Source: Acidobacteriota bacterium (GTDB taxonomy: Bacteria; Acidobacteriota; Aminicenantia; Aminicenantales; Saccharicenantaceae). From it: a stretch of 35,039 nucleotides of DNA. Below the pieces are notes generated by a model. The model was not told the DNA's origin, searched no databases, and worked only from the letters and a program-made list of their open reading frames with translations. The position numbers were made by a program, and so were the translations under genes. Positions 17,489 to 26,566 of this stretch are shown piece after piece. The stretch covers positions 1-35,039 of the forward strand of contig JAKPXU010000192.1 in the NCBI GenBank assembly GCA_029571905.1, read 5' to 3'. Every line of letters starts with the position of its first letter. Position 1 is the stretch's first letter.

Positions 17489-20400
17489 TGCTCTTTTTCC
17501 TCATCAGCCACTGATAAAAAACTGGCAGGACCAGCAGAGTGAGAAGGGTGGAAGTGATCAGCCCGCCCATGACCACAACGGCCAGAGGGCGCTGCACCTC
17601 AGCCCCTGGCCCCTGAGCAAAAATGAGTGGAACCAGGCCCAGAAGTGTGGTGATAGCCGTCATCAAAACTGGCCTCAGTCTTCTCTGGCCACCCAGGATG
17701 ATAGCTGTCTGCAGAGGCTGGCCTTCAGCCAGCAATTTCTGAAAATAACTGATGAGGACAACTCCGTTTAAAACGGCTATTCCCATTAAAGCTATGAAGC
17801 CAACCGAAGCCGGAACAGACAGATATAAACCTGAGATCCAGAGAGAAAAAACCCCACCAATCAGGGCAAAAGGCAGGTTGAGCAGTACCAGGCCTGCCAG
17901 TTTAAAGGAGTCAAAGGTCGAAAAGAGCAAAAAGAAAATCAGGCCAATAGTCAGGGGCACAATGATGCCCAGCCGCTTCATAGCCCTCTGCTGATTTTCA
18001 AACTGACCGCCCCACTCCAGCCGGTAGCCAGATGGCAAGTTGACCTGCTTTTTTATTTTCTGTTGGGCCTCAGCTACAAACCCGCCGAGATCTCGGTTCG
18101 AAACATTAACCTCGATTCCAATCCGTCTGAAGCCGGCTTCCCGGCTGATCTGGGCGGGACCTTCTTCCAGGTCAATTCTGGCTAATTGACCGAGAGGCAG
18201 ACGATAACCGGCTGGAGTATCGATCAGGAGTTCTTTCAGGTTATCAATGGAATTCCTTTTATCTTCCGGGTAACGGACAACCAGGTCAAACATTCTTTCC
18301 CCTTCATACATGGTCGTGACCGTTTTCCCTCCAATGGCGGTCTCTACCAGACCGAGGACATCTGTTGCCCGCAAGCCAAATTTCTTTAAACTGTTTCTAT
18401 TGAGTTCTACTATCATGTAAGGCTGACCGGATATTCTTTCTACCACCAGGTCGGTAGCTCCAGGCAGCTGACCCACAATTCTGGAGATTTCTTCAGCCTT
18501 GTTATTTAATATTTCCAGATCATCTCCGAAAAGCTTGATGATCAACTGGGCCCTGGTGCCAGCCACCAGTTCATCTATCCGGCAGGCGATGGGCTGGCTG
18601 AATGAGAAAGAAATACCGGGGATATCAGAAATGGACTGACGCATCTTATCAGTCAGTTCTTCCCGTGTTCGGGCCGAAACCCACTCTGATCTAGGCCGGA
18701 GAGAACCAACAAATCCGGTTTTCTCCACGCCCCTGGCCTCCAGGGCAATGCCGGTCTGGCCGGTTCTGGAGACAATTGTCTCCAGCTCGGGGAACTTCTT
18801 TAATCTTTTTTCTATCTCCCGGGTAGTGGACATAGCCTGACTCAATGAGACCCCCGGTAGCATCTGAAAATCCATATCAAAAGCCCCCTCGTCCATAATC
18901 GGAATAAACTCCCGCCCTAGATGGGGAACAAGATAAATAGCGGCAGACAGAAGACCAATCATGACCAAAACTACCAGCAGCCCGTGTTGAAGAGTAAACC
19001 TGAGTAAAGGAGAATAGAGCCTGTTTAACCTGACCATTAAACCATCCTCTTTCTCCGCGTGGGGTTTGAGTAGAAGATAAGAGAGGCCAGGCGTAATAAC
19101 CAGAGAGATAGCTAAGGAGCATAAAATGGCGATCGATAGAGACAAAGCCAGAGGAGAAAACATCTTCCCCTCCAGACCCTGCAGACTTAATAAGGGAAGA
19201 AAGGTCAGAGCGATGATCAGTTCGCCAAAAATGCTTGGTTTTCTGACCTCGGCAATGGCCTGGAAAAATATTGACTCATGTTTTAATCCGGTTTCAGCCA
19301 GATACCGCTGGACATTTTCTACCTGAATAATAGCTGCATCTATAATCATGCCAATCGATATGGCTAATCCTCCCAGTGTCATCAAATTGGCGGTCAGCCC
19401 GACCTGTTTCATGATAATAAAGGTCAGCAGAATAGTGAGAGGTAAGGATAGAACAACAACCAGGGAGCTTCTAAAACTGCGAAGGAATACGAATAACACT
19501 ATGATAACGAACAAAGCACCTAAGAGCAGGGCTTCGATGATAGTCCGGATACTGGCGGTGACAATCTCGGTCCTTTTATAAAAGGGAACAATTTTCAGGC
19601 CATCGGGCAGCAGCCGGCTGGCATTAATTTCGGCAACTTTCTTCTCAATTCTTCGGGCCACTTCCCGGCTGTTTTCTCCGGCCAGCATAAGGACAATCCC
19701 CCCGACAGCTTCGGCCTCACCGTTTTTTATCGCGCCACCTTGACGAATGGCTTGTCCCTCTTCGACCAGAGCCACCTCCCTCAATGTAACTTGAGCCCCG
19801 TGGTCGGTCTTAAGAATGGTTTCCTTAATATCTTCAAGATTTCGAAAAAGGCCGATACCACGAACTATAAATTGCTGCTCTCCCCTTTCCACTATGTTCC
19901 CGCCGGCATTTAAATTATTGTTCTGAATAGCTTCAACGATGTCCTGCAGGGTCAGATTATATCGGAGAAGTTGTTCAGGCTGGACCATGATCAGGTATTG
20001 TTTTATATAACCACCAAAGGAATTAACGTCACTCACGCCGGGAAGACTTTTGAAAAAAGGAGCAACCACCCAGTCCTGGATGGTCCTTAATTCAGTCAAA
20101 TACCTAACCTGTTCTTTCTCATCAGCTGGCAACTTGCCCTCGAGTGTATATTGATAAATTTCACCCATCGGGGTGGCAATGGGCCCGAGTGTAATTTCTA
20201 CCTGTTCAGGTACTTTTTCTCTGGCCTCAGTCAATCTCTCAAAGGCCTGCTGCCGGGCAAAATAAAGGTCAGTCTTGTCTTCGAAGACAGCTGTCACCAC
20301 CGATAATCCAGATCTCGAGATTGAGCGCAGCTGCTTTAATCTGGGCAGCCCGCGGAGGGTTGTCTCCAGAGGGAAGGTAACAAATTTTTCAACTTCATAG

Positions 20401-20585
20401 GGTGAATAACCAGGTGCAGAAGCCAGAATTTCAACCTGAACGCTGGTCACATCTGGAAAAGCGTCAACCGGAATGGTCAAAAAAGAATAGATGCCTACCG
20501 CCATAATAAGAAGAATAAGAATTGCGACCAGCCATCGTTCCCTTAATGAAAATCTTATCAGCTTATCAATCATGATGTCTGTCAC
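17463..20585 (-). CDS. heavy-metal efflux RND pump, CusA/CzcA family
   Basis: MIDKLIRFSLRERWLVAILILLIMAVGIYSFLTIPVDAFPDVTSVQVEILASAPGYSPYEVEKFVTFPLE...GGLAISIGMIIDAAIIQVEN...; 1040 aa. Confidence 0.96.
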   Translation of the reverse strand: MTDIMIDKLIRFSLRERWLVAILILLIMAVGIYSFLTIPVDAFPDVTSVQVEILASAPGYSPYEVEKFVTFPLETTLRGLPRLKQLRSISRSGLSVVTAVFEDKTDLYFARQQAFERLTEAREKVPEQVEITLGPIATPMGEIYQYTLEGKLPADEKEQVRYLTELRTIQDWVVAPFFKSLPGVSDVNSFGGYIKQYLIMVQPEQLLRYNLTLQDIVEAIQNNNLNAGGNIVERGEQQFIVRGIGLFRNLEDIKETILKTDHGAQVTLREVALVEEGQAIRQGGAIKNGEAEAVGGIVLMLAGENSREVARRIEKKVAEINASRLLPDGLKIVPFYKRTEIVTASIRTIIEALLLGALFVIIVLFVFLRSFRSSLVVVLSLPLTILLTFIIMKQVGLTANLMTLGGLAISIGMIIDAAIIQVENVQRYLAETGLKHESIFFQAIAEVRKPSIFGELIIALTFLPLLSLQGLEGKMFSPLALSLSIAILCSLAISLVITPGLSYLLLKPHAEKEDGLMVRLNRLYSPLLRFTLQHGLLVVLVMIGLLSAAIYLVPHLGREFIPIMDEGAFDMDFQMLPGVSLSQAMSTTREIEKRLKKFPELETIVSRTGQTGIALEARGVEKTGFVGSLRPRSEWVSARTREELTDKMRQSISDIPGISFSFSQPIACRIDELVAGTRAQLIIKLFGDDLEILNNKAEEISRIVGQLPGATDLVVERISGQPYMIVELNRNSLKKFGLRATDVLGLVETAIGGKTVTTMYEGERMFDLVVRYPEDKRNSIDNLKELLIDTPAGYRLPLGQLARIDLEEGPAQISREAGFRRIGIEVNVSNRDLGGFVAEAQQKIKKQVNLPSGYRLEWGGQFENQQRAMKRLGIIVPLTIGLIFFLLFSTFDSFKLAGLVLLNLPFALIGGVFSLWISGLYLSVPASVGFIALMGIAVLNGVVLISYFQKLLAEGQPLQTAIILGGQRRLRPVLMTAITTLLGLVPLIFAQGPGAEVQRPLAVVVMGGLITSTLLTLLVLPVFYQWLMRKKSTKKSQPGQ

Positions 20586-21751
20586 TCCTCGCCAAAAGTG
20601 CCTTTAAGGAGCTCCGACTTTAGAATAAATGCTCCCCGGCTGACATAGCGTTCACCCTCAGCCAGGCCGCTGAGAACCGGCCTCCAACCCTTAACCTGGT
20701 TTCCGGTTTCTATTTTCCTAACGGTAAAAATCCCTTGATTTTCAGCGACAAAAACAACCTGCTGGCCTGATATGGTCTGAACTGCCTCTTCCGGAACGGC
20801 CAGTGACTCAATATCGGGAATAAGAACAGTGACCTCTGCAAACATGCCTGGCCGGAGTTCGCCTTTCCGATTGTTAACTTCTATTCTGGCTCGAACAGTC
20901 CTGGTTGAAGCCTCAAGGACAGGGGAAATATAGGTAATCTGGCCCTGGTAAGTATGGCCGGGAAAAGCAGCAACTGAGACCACTGCTGATTGGCCGGGGA
21001 AGATGAGGCTTAAATCTTTTTCCTGGATTCTGGCTTCCACCCAGAGCTTATCCAGACTGGCTATTTCCATCAGCACCGCGCCGGCTTCTACTATCTCTCC
21101 TTTAAGAATGTCACATTTAATTACCTGACCGGAGAGAGGCGAAGTAACCGGGAACAGAAGATCTTCACTCTGAGCGGTATCACCGGCTTCAATTTCCTCG
21201 GCGCTCAGTCCCATTAAGGTCAGCTTTTTTCTGGCCGAGTTGACCAGAGCTCTGGCTGCCTCTTTTTCCTCCGAATCTAACCTGACCAGCTTTTCATATC
21301 TTTCCTGGGCCAGTTTTAACTCAGAAACCGCCTCGATAAACGGCAGGCTGAAAAGCCTCAAGACTGTTTGTCCTTTTTTGACCGGGTAACCTTCATAGAC
21401 CAGAAGCTCTTCCACCCGACCAGCTATCCTGGCGGTCAGTCGGACATAGGTCTGGGGATTAAACTGGATTTCTCCCGGGACTGGAAGTTCCTGTTTGATT
21501 TTGACCGGTCGGAGTTCAGCTACTTCCACACCAAAAGTTTTGATAGCTTCGGCTGATAGCTTCACCTGATTTTCTTCGAGAGCTGGCTGCGATCTTTCTT
21601 CGCCTGGTTCTGCTCTGTCCTGAGCCGGGCCAGAGCAGGCAGCATAAACCGCCAGGAAACAGGCGAGAAGCAAAAGACAGAGTCTATTAGCTATTTTTTT
21701 CTGGGTTATCATTTTTTCCTCTGATTTTTCTTGATAATTGGCATTATTCAT
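20582..21751 (-). CDS. RND efflux periplasmic adaptor, CusB/CzcB-like, probable lipoprotein
   Basis: LCLLLLACFLAVYAAC lipobox-like end; IAGRVEELLVYEGYPVKKGQTVLRLFS...GMFAEVTVLIP; ATGA overlap with cusA; alternative start at 21712. Confidence 0.9.
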   Translation of the reverse strand: MNNANYQEKSEEKMITQKKIANRLCLLLLACFLAVYAACSGPAQDRAEPGEERSQPALEENQVKLSAEAIKTFGVEVAELRPVKIKQELPVPGEIQFNPQTYVRLTARIAGRVEELLVYEGYPVKKGQTVLRLFSLPFIEAVSELKLAQERYEKLVRLDSEEKEAARALVNSARKKLTLMGLSAEEIEAGDTAQSEDLLFPVTSPLSGQVIKCDILKGEIVEAGAVLMEIASLDKLWVEARIQEKDLSLIFPGQSAVVSVAAFPGHTYQGQITYISPVLEASTRTVRARIEVNNRKGELRPGMFAEVTVLIPDIESLAVPEEAVQTISGQQVVFVAENQGIFTVRKIETGNQVKGWRPVLSGLAEGERYVSRGAFILKSELLKGTFGEE

Positions 21752-22985
21752 AATCTTCTCCAGCCGAGTAGAAATCGGCCAGGGCGCAAAGATAAAAATA
21801 AATCGCCTGCTTATATTCGAAATTCATCTCCCTGGTGGCCTGAAACAGATCCAGTAAATGGAGCAAATCTAATTGTCCAAGACGATAGGCATTCAAGGCC
21901 TTCTCGAGTTCAAACTTTGAGTCTTCGAGCAGGCTGTCTTCAAAGATTTTGACCCGCTGGCCGGCCTGGTCAGCAGCAGCCAGGGCCTGCCTTTTCTGAC
22001 TGTCAAAAAATCTACTAACTGCCTCCAGTCTGATCTGTGCCTTTTGCTGTTCGGATTCAGCCAGCAGTTTTTCTCCTTTTAAACTTTTTCTGGAAAAAAG
22101 CGGCCAGTTGACCCCCAGGCTGAAACCAACGGCGTCCCAGCGGCGGCTGGGAGCAAAGAAGCTCAGAGAAAAATCCGGCCATCTGTCCTTCAAGGCAAGT
22201 TTGAGTAAGAGATCAGACCGGCCTTTTTTAATAGTGGCCAGTTTAAGGGTGGGACTGGAAACTCTGGCCTTGGCCAGTAAGACCTCAGGCCTATCAGGTA
22301 ATTCCTGGTAGGTCAGGGCTGAGGTTAGGTTAATAACTGTTTCCTCTTCCAATCCGAGCAGCAATTTCAGGCGCGAAAAATCAGCTGCCAGTTCCAGCCT
22401 GGCCGAATGGAGATCATTCTGGCTCCGGACCAGTTCCATTTTCAGTCGCAGGACTTCGCTGTAAGGCACAGTTCCCAGAGAATAACGAGAAAGAGCATTT
22501 TGCTGGATATCTTTCAAGGTCTCCAGGCTTCGGCCAAGAAAGTCAACTGTCTGCTGGCTCAGGAGGCATTTTAAATAGGCTTTCTTAACCTGAGCGGCCA
22601 GCAATATTTTCCCTTTTTCAAGTTGCAGGCTGGCTTCCTGTTCGTAGGTCTCCCCCAGGCTCGATTTCAGGCCAAGCTTGCCGGGAAAGGGCAGGGGTTG
22701 AGTTAGTCCGAGGCTGTATTCGGGATCATTTTGCCTGGCTTTTCGACTGAGGCCAAGACCTTCCACAGACAACCCAGCCTCAGCCGCTGGTAGGGCTGAA
22801 TCGATCAGAGTGGCTGCTCTGGCAATCTGTATCTCCTGTTCTAGAAGCATTAATGCTGGCTGGTGCTCGAAAGCCACAGCTACTGCTTCCTCCAGACTCA
22901 AATTGACTGAGTTAACCGGCATTGCCTGGGGTGAAGACAATAACATGGATAAAAATATAATTAAGATGGGCATAAACACCTCCAC
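21744..22985 (-). CDS. CusC/CzcC-like outer membrane efflux protein (TolC superfamily)
   Basis: VNLSLEEAVAVAFEHQPALMLLEQEIQIARAATLIDSALP...FPGKLGLKSSLG...; 8-bp overlap with cusB. Confidence 0.88.
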   Translation of the reverse strand: MEVFMPILIIFLSMLLSSPQAMPVNSVNLSLEEAVAVAFEHQPALMLLEQEIQIARAATLIDSALPAAEAGLSVEGLGLSRKARQNDPEYSLGLTQPLPFPGKLGLKSSLGETYEQEASLQLEKGKILLAAQVKKAYLKCLLSQQTVDFLGRSLETLKDIQQNALSRYSLGTVPYSEVLRLKMELVRSQNDLHSARLELAADFSRLKLLLGLEEETVINLTSALTYQELPDRPEVLLAKARVSSPTLKLATIKKGRSDLLLKLALKDRWPDFSLSFFAPSRRWDAVGFSLGVNWPLFSRKSLKGEKLLAESEQQKAQIRLEAVSRFFDSQKRQALAAADQAGQRVKIFEDSLLEDSKFELEKALNAYRLGQLDLLHLLDLFQATREMNFEYKQAIYFYLCALADFYSAGEDYE

Positions 22986-23018
22986 CGGGAAATTATCGAA
23001 GGGAAATAATAAAAGGGT

Positions 23019-23285
23019 TTAATCCGGTGGATGGAAAATGGCGGGTAAAAAGCCTGATGGCAGGAGAGCACTTTGCTCAAGATAGATAGCCCTGGCCTCA
23101 CCACCAGCGGGCTGAATTAAATCAAGCCAGCTAAAACTGGGTTGCCCAAAGGCGTGATGAATGGGGCTTAATAAATGATGAAACTCTTCATGGCAGAAAA
23201 AATCATGGACAACAGCATGACTTAGCGAAAAAGTAGCCAGAATCATAAAGAGAATAAAAACCCAGGTTCTTTGACTATCTTTCAT
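23019..23285 (-). CDS. small His-rich exported/membrane protein heading the RND operon
   Basis: 88 aa; hydrophobic N-terminus then HAVVHDFFCHEEFHHLLSPIHHAFG; 33 bp upstream of cusC on the same strand. Confidence 0.7.
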   Translation of the reverse strand: MKDSQRTWVFILFMILATFSLSHAVVHDFFCHEEFHHLLSPIHHAFGQPSFSWLDLIQPAGGEARAIYLEQSALLPSGFLPAIFHPPD

Positions 23286-23374
23286 TACTGGAAATTTTAA
23301 ACTTTCACTTTCCTTCTGTCAAAAATATTTTATTGGCTGGAAATTCAGCTCTGGTCCCGCTTCTAAATTTTTTA

Positions 23375-23403
23375 TTGCAAAATGATTTTTATCATGTTAG
23401 CAT
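23375..23403 (+). promoter_or_regulatory. predicted promoter of Hfq-like/pdxA operon with embedded dyad operator
   Basis: TTGCAA (23375-23380), 17 bp spacer, TAGCAT (23398-23403); ATGAT-TTTT-ATCAT dyad at 23382-23395 lies in the spacer. Confidence 0.45.
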
Positions 23404-23445
23404 TTTAATAATCAAAATCGCTTACCAGTTTTAAGTGAGGGATTC

Positions 23446-23820
23446 ATGCAAAGAAGACTTATGCGGCCCAATCTTTCTGAAGTGAAGGAAAAAATGAGCA
23501 GGGAGGCCAAGGAAGCCGAAGCAGCTAAGAAGAAGGCGCCCCCGCCGACTGATACGCATGCTGAGAACTATTATTTTCTAAAACAGATGAACAAAAAAAC
23601 ACTGATGGCGGTAGTGCTGGCTGATGGCGAACAGGTTGAAGGCTATATAGAGTGGTATGACCGGAATTGTTTCAAGCTAAACCGCCGGGAAGCCCCCAAT
23701 CTTCTTATTTATAAACGTCAGGTGAAATACCTTTACAAGCTGGAGACCGAAATGGAAACAGAGCCCGAAAAAGGGGCCAAGGGCAAATCTGATAGTGTAG
23801 ATACCAGAAAAAGTAAATGA
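23446..23820 (+). CDS. Sm/Hfq-like RNA-binding protein with N-terminal extension
   Basis: YYFLKQMNKKTLMAVVLADGEQVEGYIEWYDRNCFKLNRREAPNLLIYKRQVKYLYK aligns by eye with the Hfq Sm1/Sm2 pattern (FLNxLRRxxxxVxIYLxNGxxLxGxIxxFDxFxxxL...xxxYKHAISTI). Confidence 0.75.
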   Translation: MQRRLMRPNLSEVKEKMSREAKEAEAAKKKAPPPTDTHAENYYFLKQMNKKTLMAVVLADGEQVEGYIEWYDRNCFKLNRREAPNLLIYKRQVKYLYKLETEMETEPEKGAKGKSDSVDTRKSK

Positions 23821-24785
23821 CTTCATTTAAGATTGGCCTGACTCTGGGAGATCCTGGAGGCATCGGGCCAGAGTTAATCCTTAAACTCTTCTCGAGGCCA
23901 GCAGAGCTACCACCGGCTGAATATATCATTTACGGACAGCAATCGCTTCTTGACTTCTGGTCAGAGAAGCTCGGTCTGAAGCCTCGGTGGACAGATTGGC
24001 TGGCCGCGGAGCGAGTCGTTTCTCTAAGAGAAACAGGCCAGCCTCTGGAGACAGTGATGGTTGGCCGGCCAGCAGCCGAGCAGGGACTGGCTTCATTTTC
24101 TTTTTTTGAGGCGGCAGTTGATTCAGCCAGGCGCGGAGAGATTAAGGCCCTGGTGACGGCCCCTATCTCTAAGATTGCCTGGGTTAAGGCTGGCCTGCCT
24201 TTCAGGGGTCATACTGAGTATCTGGAAAAGCTATATCCAGAAGCCATTATGAGTTTCTGGTCAGACAGACTACGAGTAGCTCTCTTCACCCATCACCTTC
24301 CTCTGCGAGAGGCAATGGATAGAGTTAGAAGAGATAACCTGATTAGATTTTTTCAGAGTCTTGACCGGGCTCTGGAGGGCAAAGAAACAGGAATAAAAGA
24401 AATTCTGGTCTGTGGGCTTAATCCTCATGCCGGAGAAGATGGCACAATCGGTCAGGAAGAACGGCTGGAAATAATTCCAGCCTTAGAACAGCTCAGAAAC
24501 ATTAGCCTCGAGGTGAAGGGACCCTTTCCGCCTGACACCGTTTTTCGACAGGGACTTGATCAACCAGACAAGCTGATAGTCAGTCTGTATCATGACCAGG
24601 GCTTAATTGCTTTTAAGCTTCTGTCCTTTGACCGCGGGGTTAACCTGACTCTTGGTCTGCCTTTTGTTCGCACCTCGCCTGACCATGGTACAGCCTTCGA
24701 ACTGGCTGGTCGGGGACTGGCCTCCCCAACCAGCTTCCAGCAGGCTATCTGGCTAGCCTGGAAATTCAGTCGGCAGAAAAACTAA
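23817..24785 (+). CDS. pdxA: 4-hydroxythreonine-4-phosphate dehydrogenase
   Basis: IGLTLGDPGGIGPELILK, LVTAPISKIAWVKAGLPFRGHTEYLE, CGLNPHAGEDGTIGQEE, SLYHDQGLIAFKLLSFDRGVNLTLGLPFVRTSPDHGTAFELAG. Confidence 0.97.
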   Translation: MTSFKIGLTLGDPGGIGPELILKLFSRPAELPPAEYIIYGQQSLLDFWSEKLGLKPRWTDWLAAERVVSLRETGQPLETVMVGRPAAEQGLASFSFFEAAVDSARRGEIKALVTAPISKIAWVKAGLPFRGHTEYLEKLYPEAIMSFWSDRLRVALFTHHLPLREAMDRVRRDNLIRFFQSLDRALEGKETGIKEILVCGLNPHAGEDGTIGQEERLEIIPALEQLRNISLEVKGPFPPDTVFRQGLDQPDKLIVSLYHDQGLIAFKLLSFDRGVNLTLGLPFVRTSPDHGTAFELAGRGLASPTSFQQAIWLAWKFSRQKN

Positions 24786-24839
24786 AGAAGAGAAGAATAG
24801 AAGCTTGGGATAAAGGCAGTTTTTCAGGCTTTAATAGAG

Positions 24840-25292
24840 TCAATGCCATCTTTTTTTCATCTCAGCCCTGATTTCTCTTTCGACATCTCTTTTCTTGATA
24901 GCCTCACGCTTTTCATAGGTTTTTTTACCTCTGGCCAGAGCCAGTTCTAATTTGACCAGACCACGCTCATTGAGATAAACCCTGGTTGGGATCAGGGTCA
25001 GTCCTTTTTCCTGCACCTTGCCAGCCAGTCTTTTTAATTCTCTCTTGTGCAGCAGAAGTTTTCTCGGCCGCAAAGGCTCATGATTGAATATATTGGCAGC
25101 ATGGTAGGGGCTGATATTGCAATCAAAAAGGTAAAGTTCTCCCTGGCTGAAATCAGCGTAGCTTTCTTTTAAACTTATTCTTCCTTCCCGGATGGATTTA
25201 ACCTCACTGCCGACCAGAGCCAGCCCTACTTCGAAGGTTTCCAGGATTTCATAATCATGATAGGCAGCCTTATTGGTGGCCACTACTTTCAT
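24840..25292 (-). CDS. smpB: SsrA-binding protein SmpB
   Basis: MKVVATNKAAYHDYEILETFEVGLALVGSEVKSIREGRISLKESYADFSQGELYLFDCNISPY...KRDVEREIRAEMKKRWH. Track start 25307; ATG 25292 matches the usual N-terminus. Confidence 0.97.
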   Translation of the reverse strand: MKVVATNKAAYHDYEILETFEVGLALVGSEVKSIREGRISLKESYADFSQGELYLFDCNISPYHAANIFNHEPLRPRKLLLHKRELKRLAGKVQEKGLTLIPTRVYLNERGLVKLELALARGKKTYEKREAIKKRDVEREIRAEMKKRWH

Positions 25293-26556
25293 TAATCTCC
25301 TCATCAACAGATGGCTTGAGTTTTTTTATTCTAACCAGTGAAATACGCCTCTTATTCATTTTAACCACGGTAAATTCAAGGTGATCTACTATAATGGAGG
25401 AATTTTCAGCTGGCAGGTGTCCGTAGTGATAAAGAAAAAAACCAGCCAGGGTAGTATAGTCCTTTCTCTCCGGGATTTTAAGATTTAACAATTCATTTAT
25501 TTCTTTGACTGAGGCCAGTCCCTGGACAAGGTATTCGTCTTCGCCTATTTTATGATACCAGTTTTCTGCTTTCTGGTCATATTCATCTCGGATATCACCG
25601 ACTATTTCTTCCATGATATCTTCAAGTGACACAATACCTTCGAAACTGCCGAACTCATCAACGATAAACGCCAGATGAACAGCACGTTCCTGCATCTGCA
25701 ATAAAACCTGTTCGATACTGGCAAGTTCTGGAACAAAGAGTGGTTTCCTTAAGTAATTTTGAAGCCGGAATTGCTGCTGGTGGTTAAGGCATGGCAGGAT
25801 GTCTTTGGCGTGGAACAGGCCGACCACATTATCAATTGTTTGATTGTAAACCGGATAACGGGAAAAACCTGATTCTTGAATTGATTTTAAAACTTCTTCA
25901 AAAGTTGCATCCAGGGGAAGAGCCCGGACCTGAGTCCTGGGAATCATGATTTCTTTGACCGGCCTGAGACTTAAGTCCATAATTCCGGACAGCATTTTTT
26001 TCTTCAGTTTGGAAAGCCCAGTCGCTCCCGAACTGATCACTATTTTTATTTCCTCTTCACTTAAGCGGTGAGAAAAAATCGTTCCCACTCTTTCTTCCGG
26101 CCCAAGCAGCAGCTGAGGTATAAATGAAAAAAGCTTGCTGACCGGATAGAGTACGAAGTAAAAAAACCTCAGAGGATAAATGAAGAGTGACGACACTTTA
26201 ACCGGTCGGTGAGCAGCCACAATTTTCGGGGTTATTTCACCGAAAATGAGAATAAGGATGGTAGTAGTTAAGGTGGCCAGAAGAATAGCCTTATTCTGAT
26301 CAGCATAAAAACTGACGAAGATGGAAGTAGCAACGGAGGAAGCAGCGACATTGACCAAGGTATTGCCAATGAGGATGGTCGATAAGAAATCATTTAGCCT
26401 GCCCAGAGCCCGCCTGACCTGCCCGGCCCGTCTTGAACCCTTTTTCTCCAGGTATTCAAGAGTATATGGATTGACGGAGATAAACGCTGTCTCTGAAGAA
26501 GAGAAAAAAGCACTCAGGGCCAAAAATAAAAGGAAAACGCCTAGGCTAATTATCAT
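25270..26556 (-). CDS. CorC/HlyC-type hemolysin family transporter (CNNM plus CBS domains)
   Basis: LALSAFFSSSETAFISVNPYTLEYLEKKG...IMIPRTQVRALPLDATFEEVLKSIQESGFSRYPVY...IVDEFGSFEGIVSLEDIMEEIVGDIRDEYD. Confidence 0.94.
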   Translation of the reverse strand: MIISLGVFLLFLALSAFFSSSETAFISVNPYTLEYLEKKGSRRAGQVRRALGRLNDFLSTILIGNTLVNVAASSVATSIFVSFYADQNKAILLATLTTTILILIFGEITPKIVAAHRPVKVSSLFIYPLRFFYFVLYPVSKLFSFIPQLLLGPEERVGTIFSHRLSEEEIKIVISSGATGLSKLKKKMLSGIMDLSLRPVKEIMIPRTQVRALPLDATFEEVLKSIQESGFSRYPVYNQTIDNVVGLFHAKDILPCLNHQQQFRLQNYLRKPLFVPELASIEQVLLQMQERAVHLAFIVDEFGSFEGIVSLEDIMEEIVGDIRDEYDQKAENWYHKIGEDEYLVQGLASVKEINELLNLKIPERKDYTTLAGFFLYHYGHLPAENSSIIVDHLEFTVVKMNKRRISLVRIKKLKPSVDEEINESSGHQ

Positions 26557-26566
26557 CGGGGAAATA

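Noticed and set aside
24810-24832. Possible terminator (AAAGGCAGTTTTTCAGGCTTT) between pdxA and smpB
   Set aside because: Arms are not complementary beyond 4 bp; no convincing stem.
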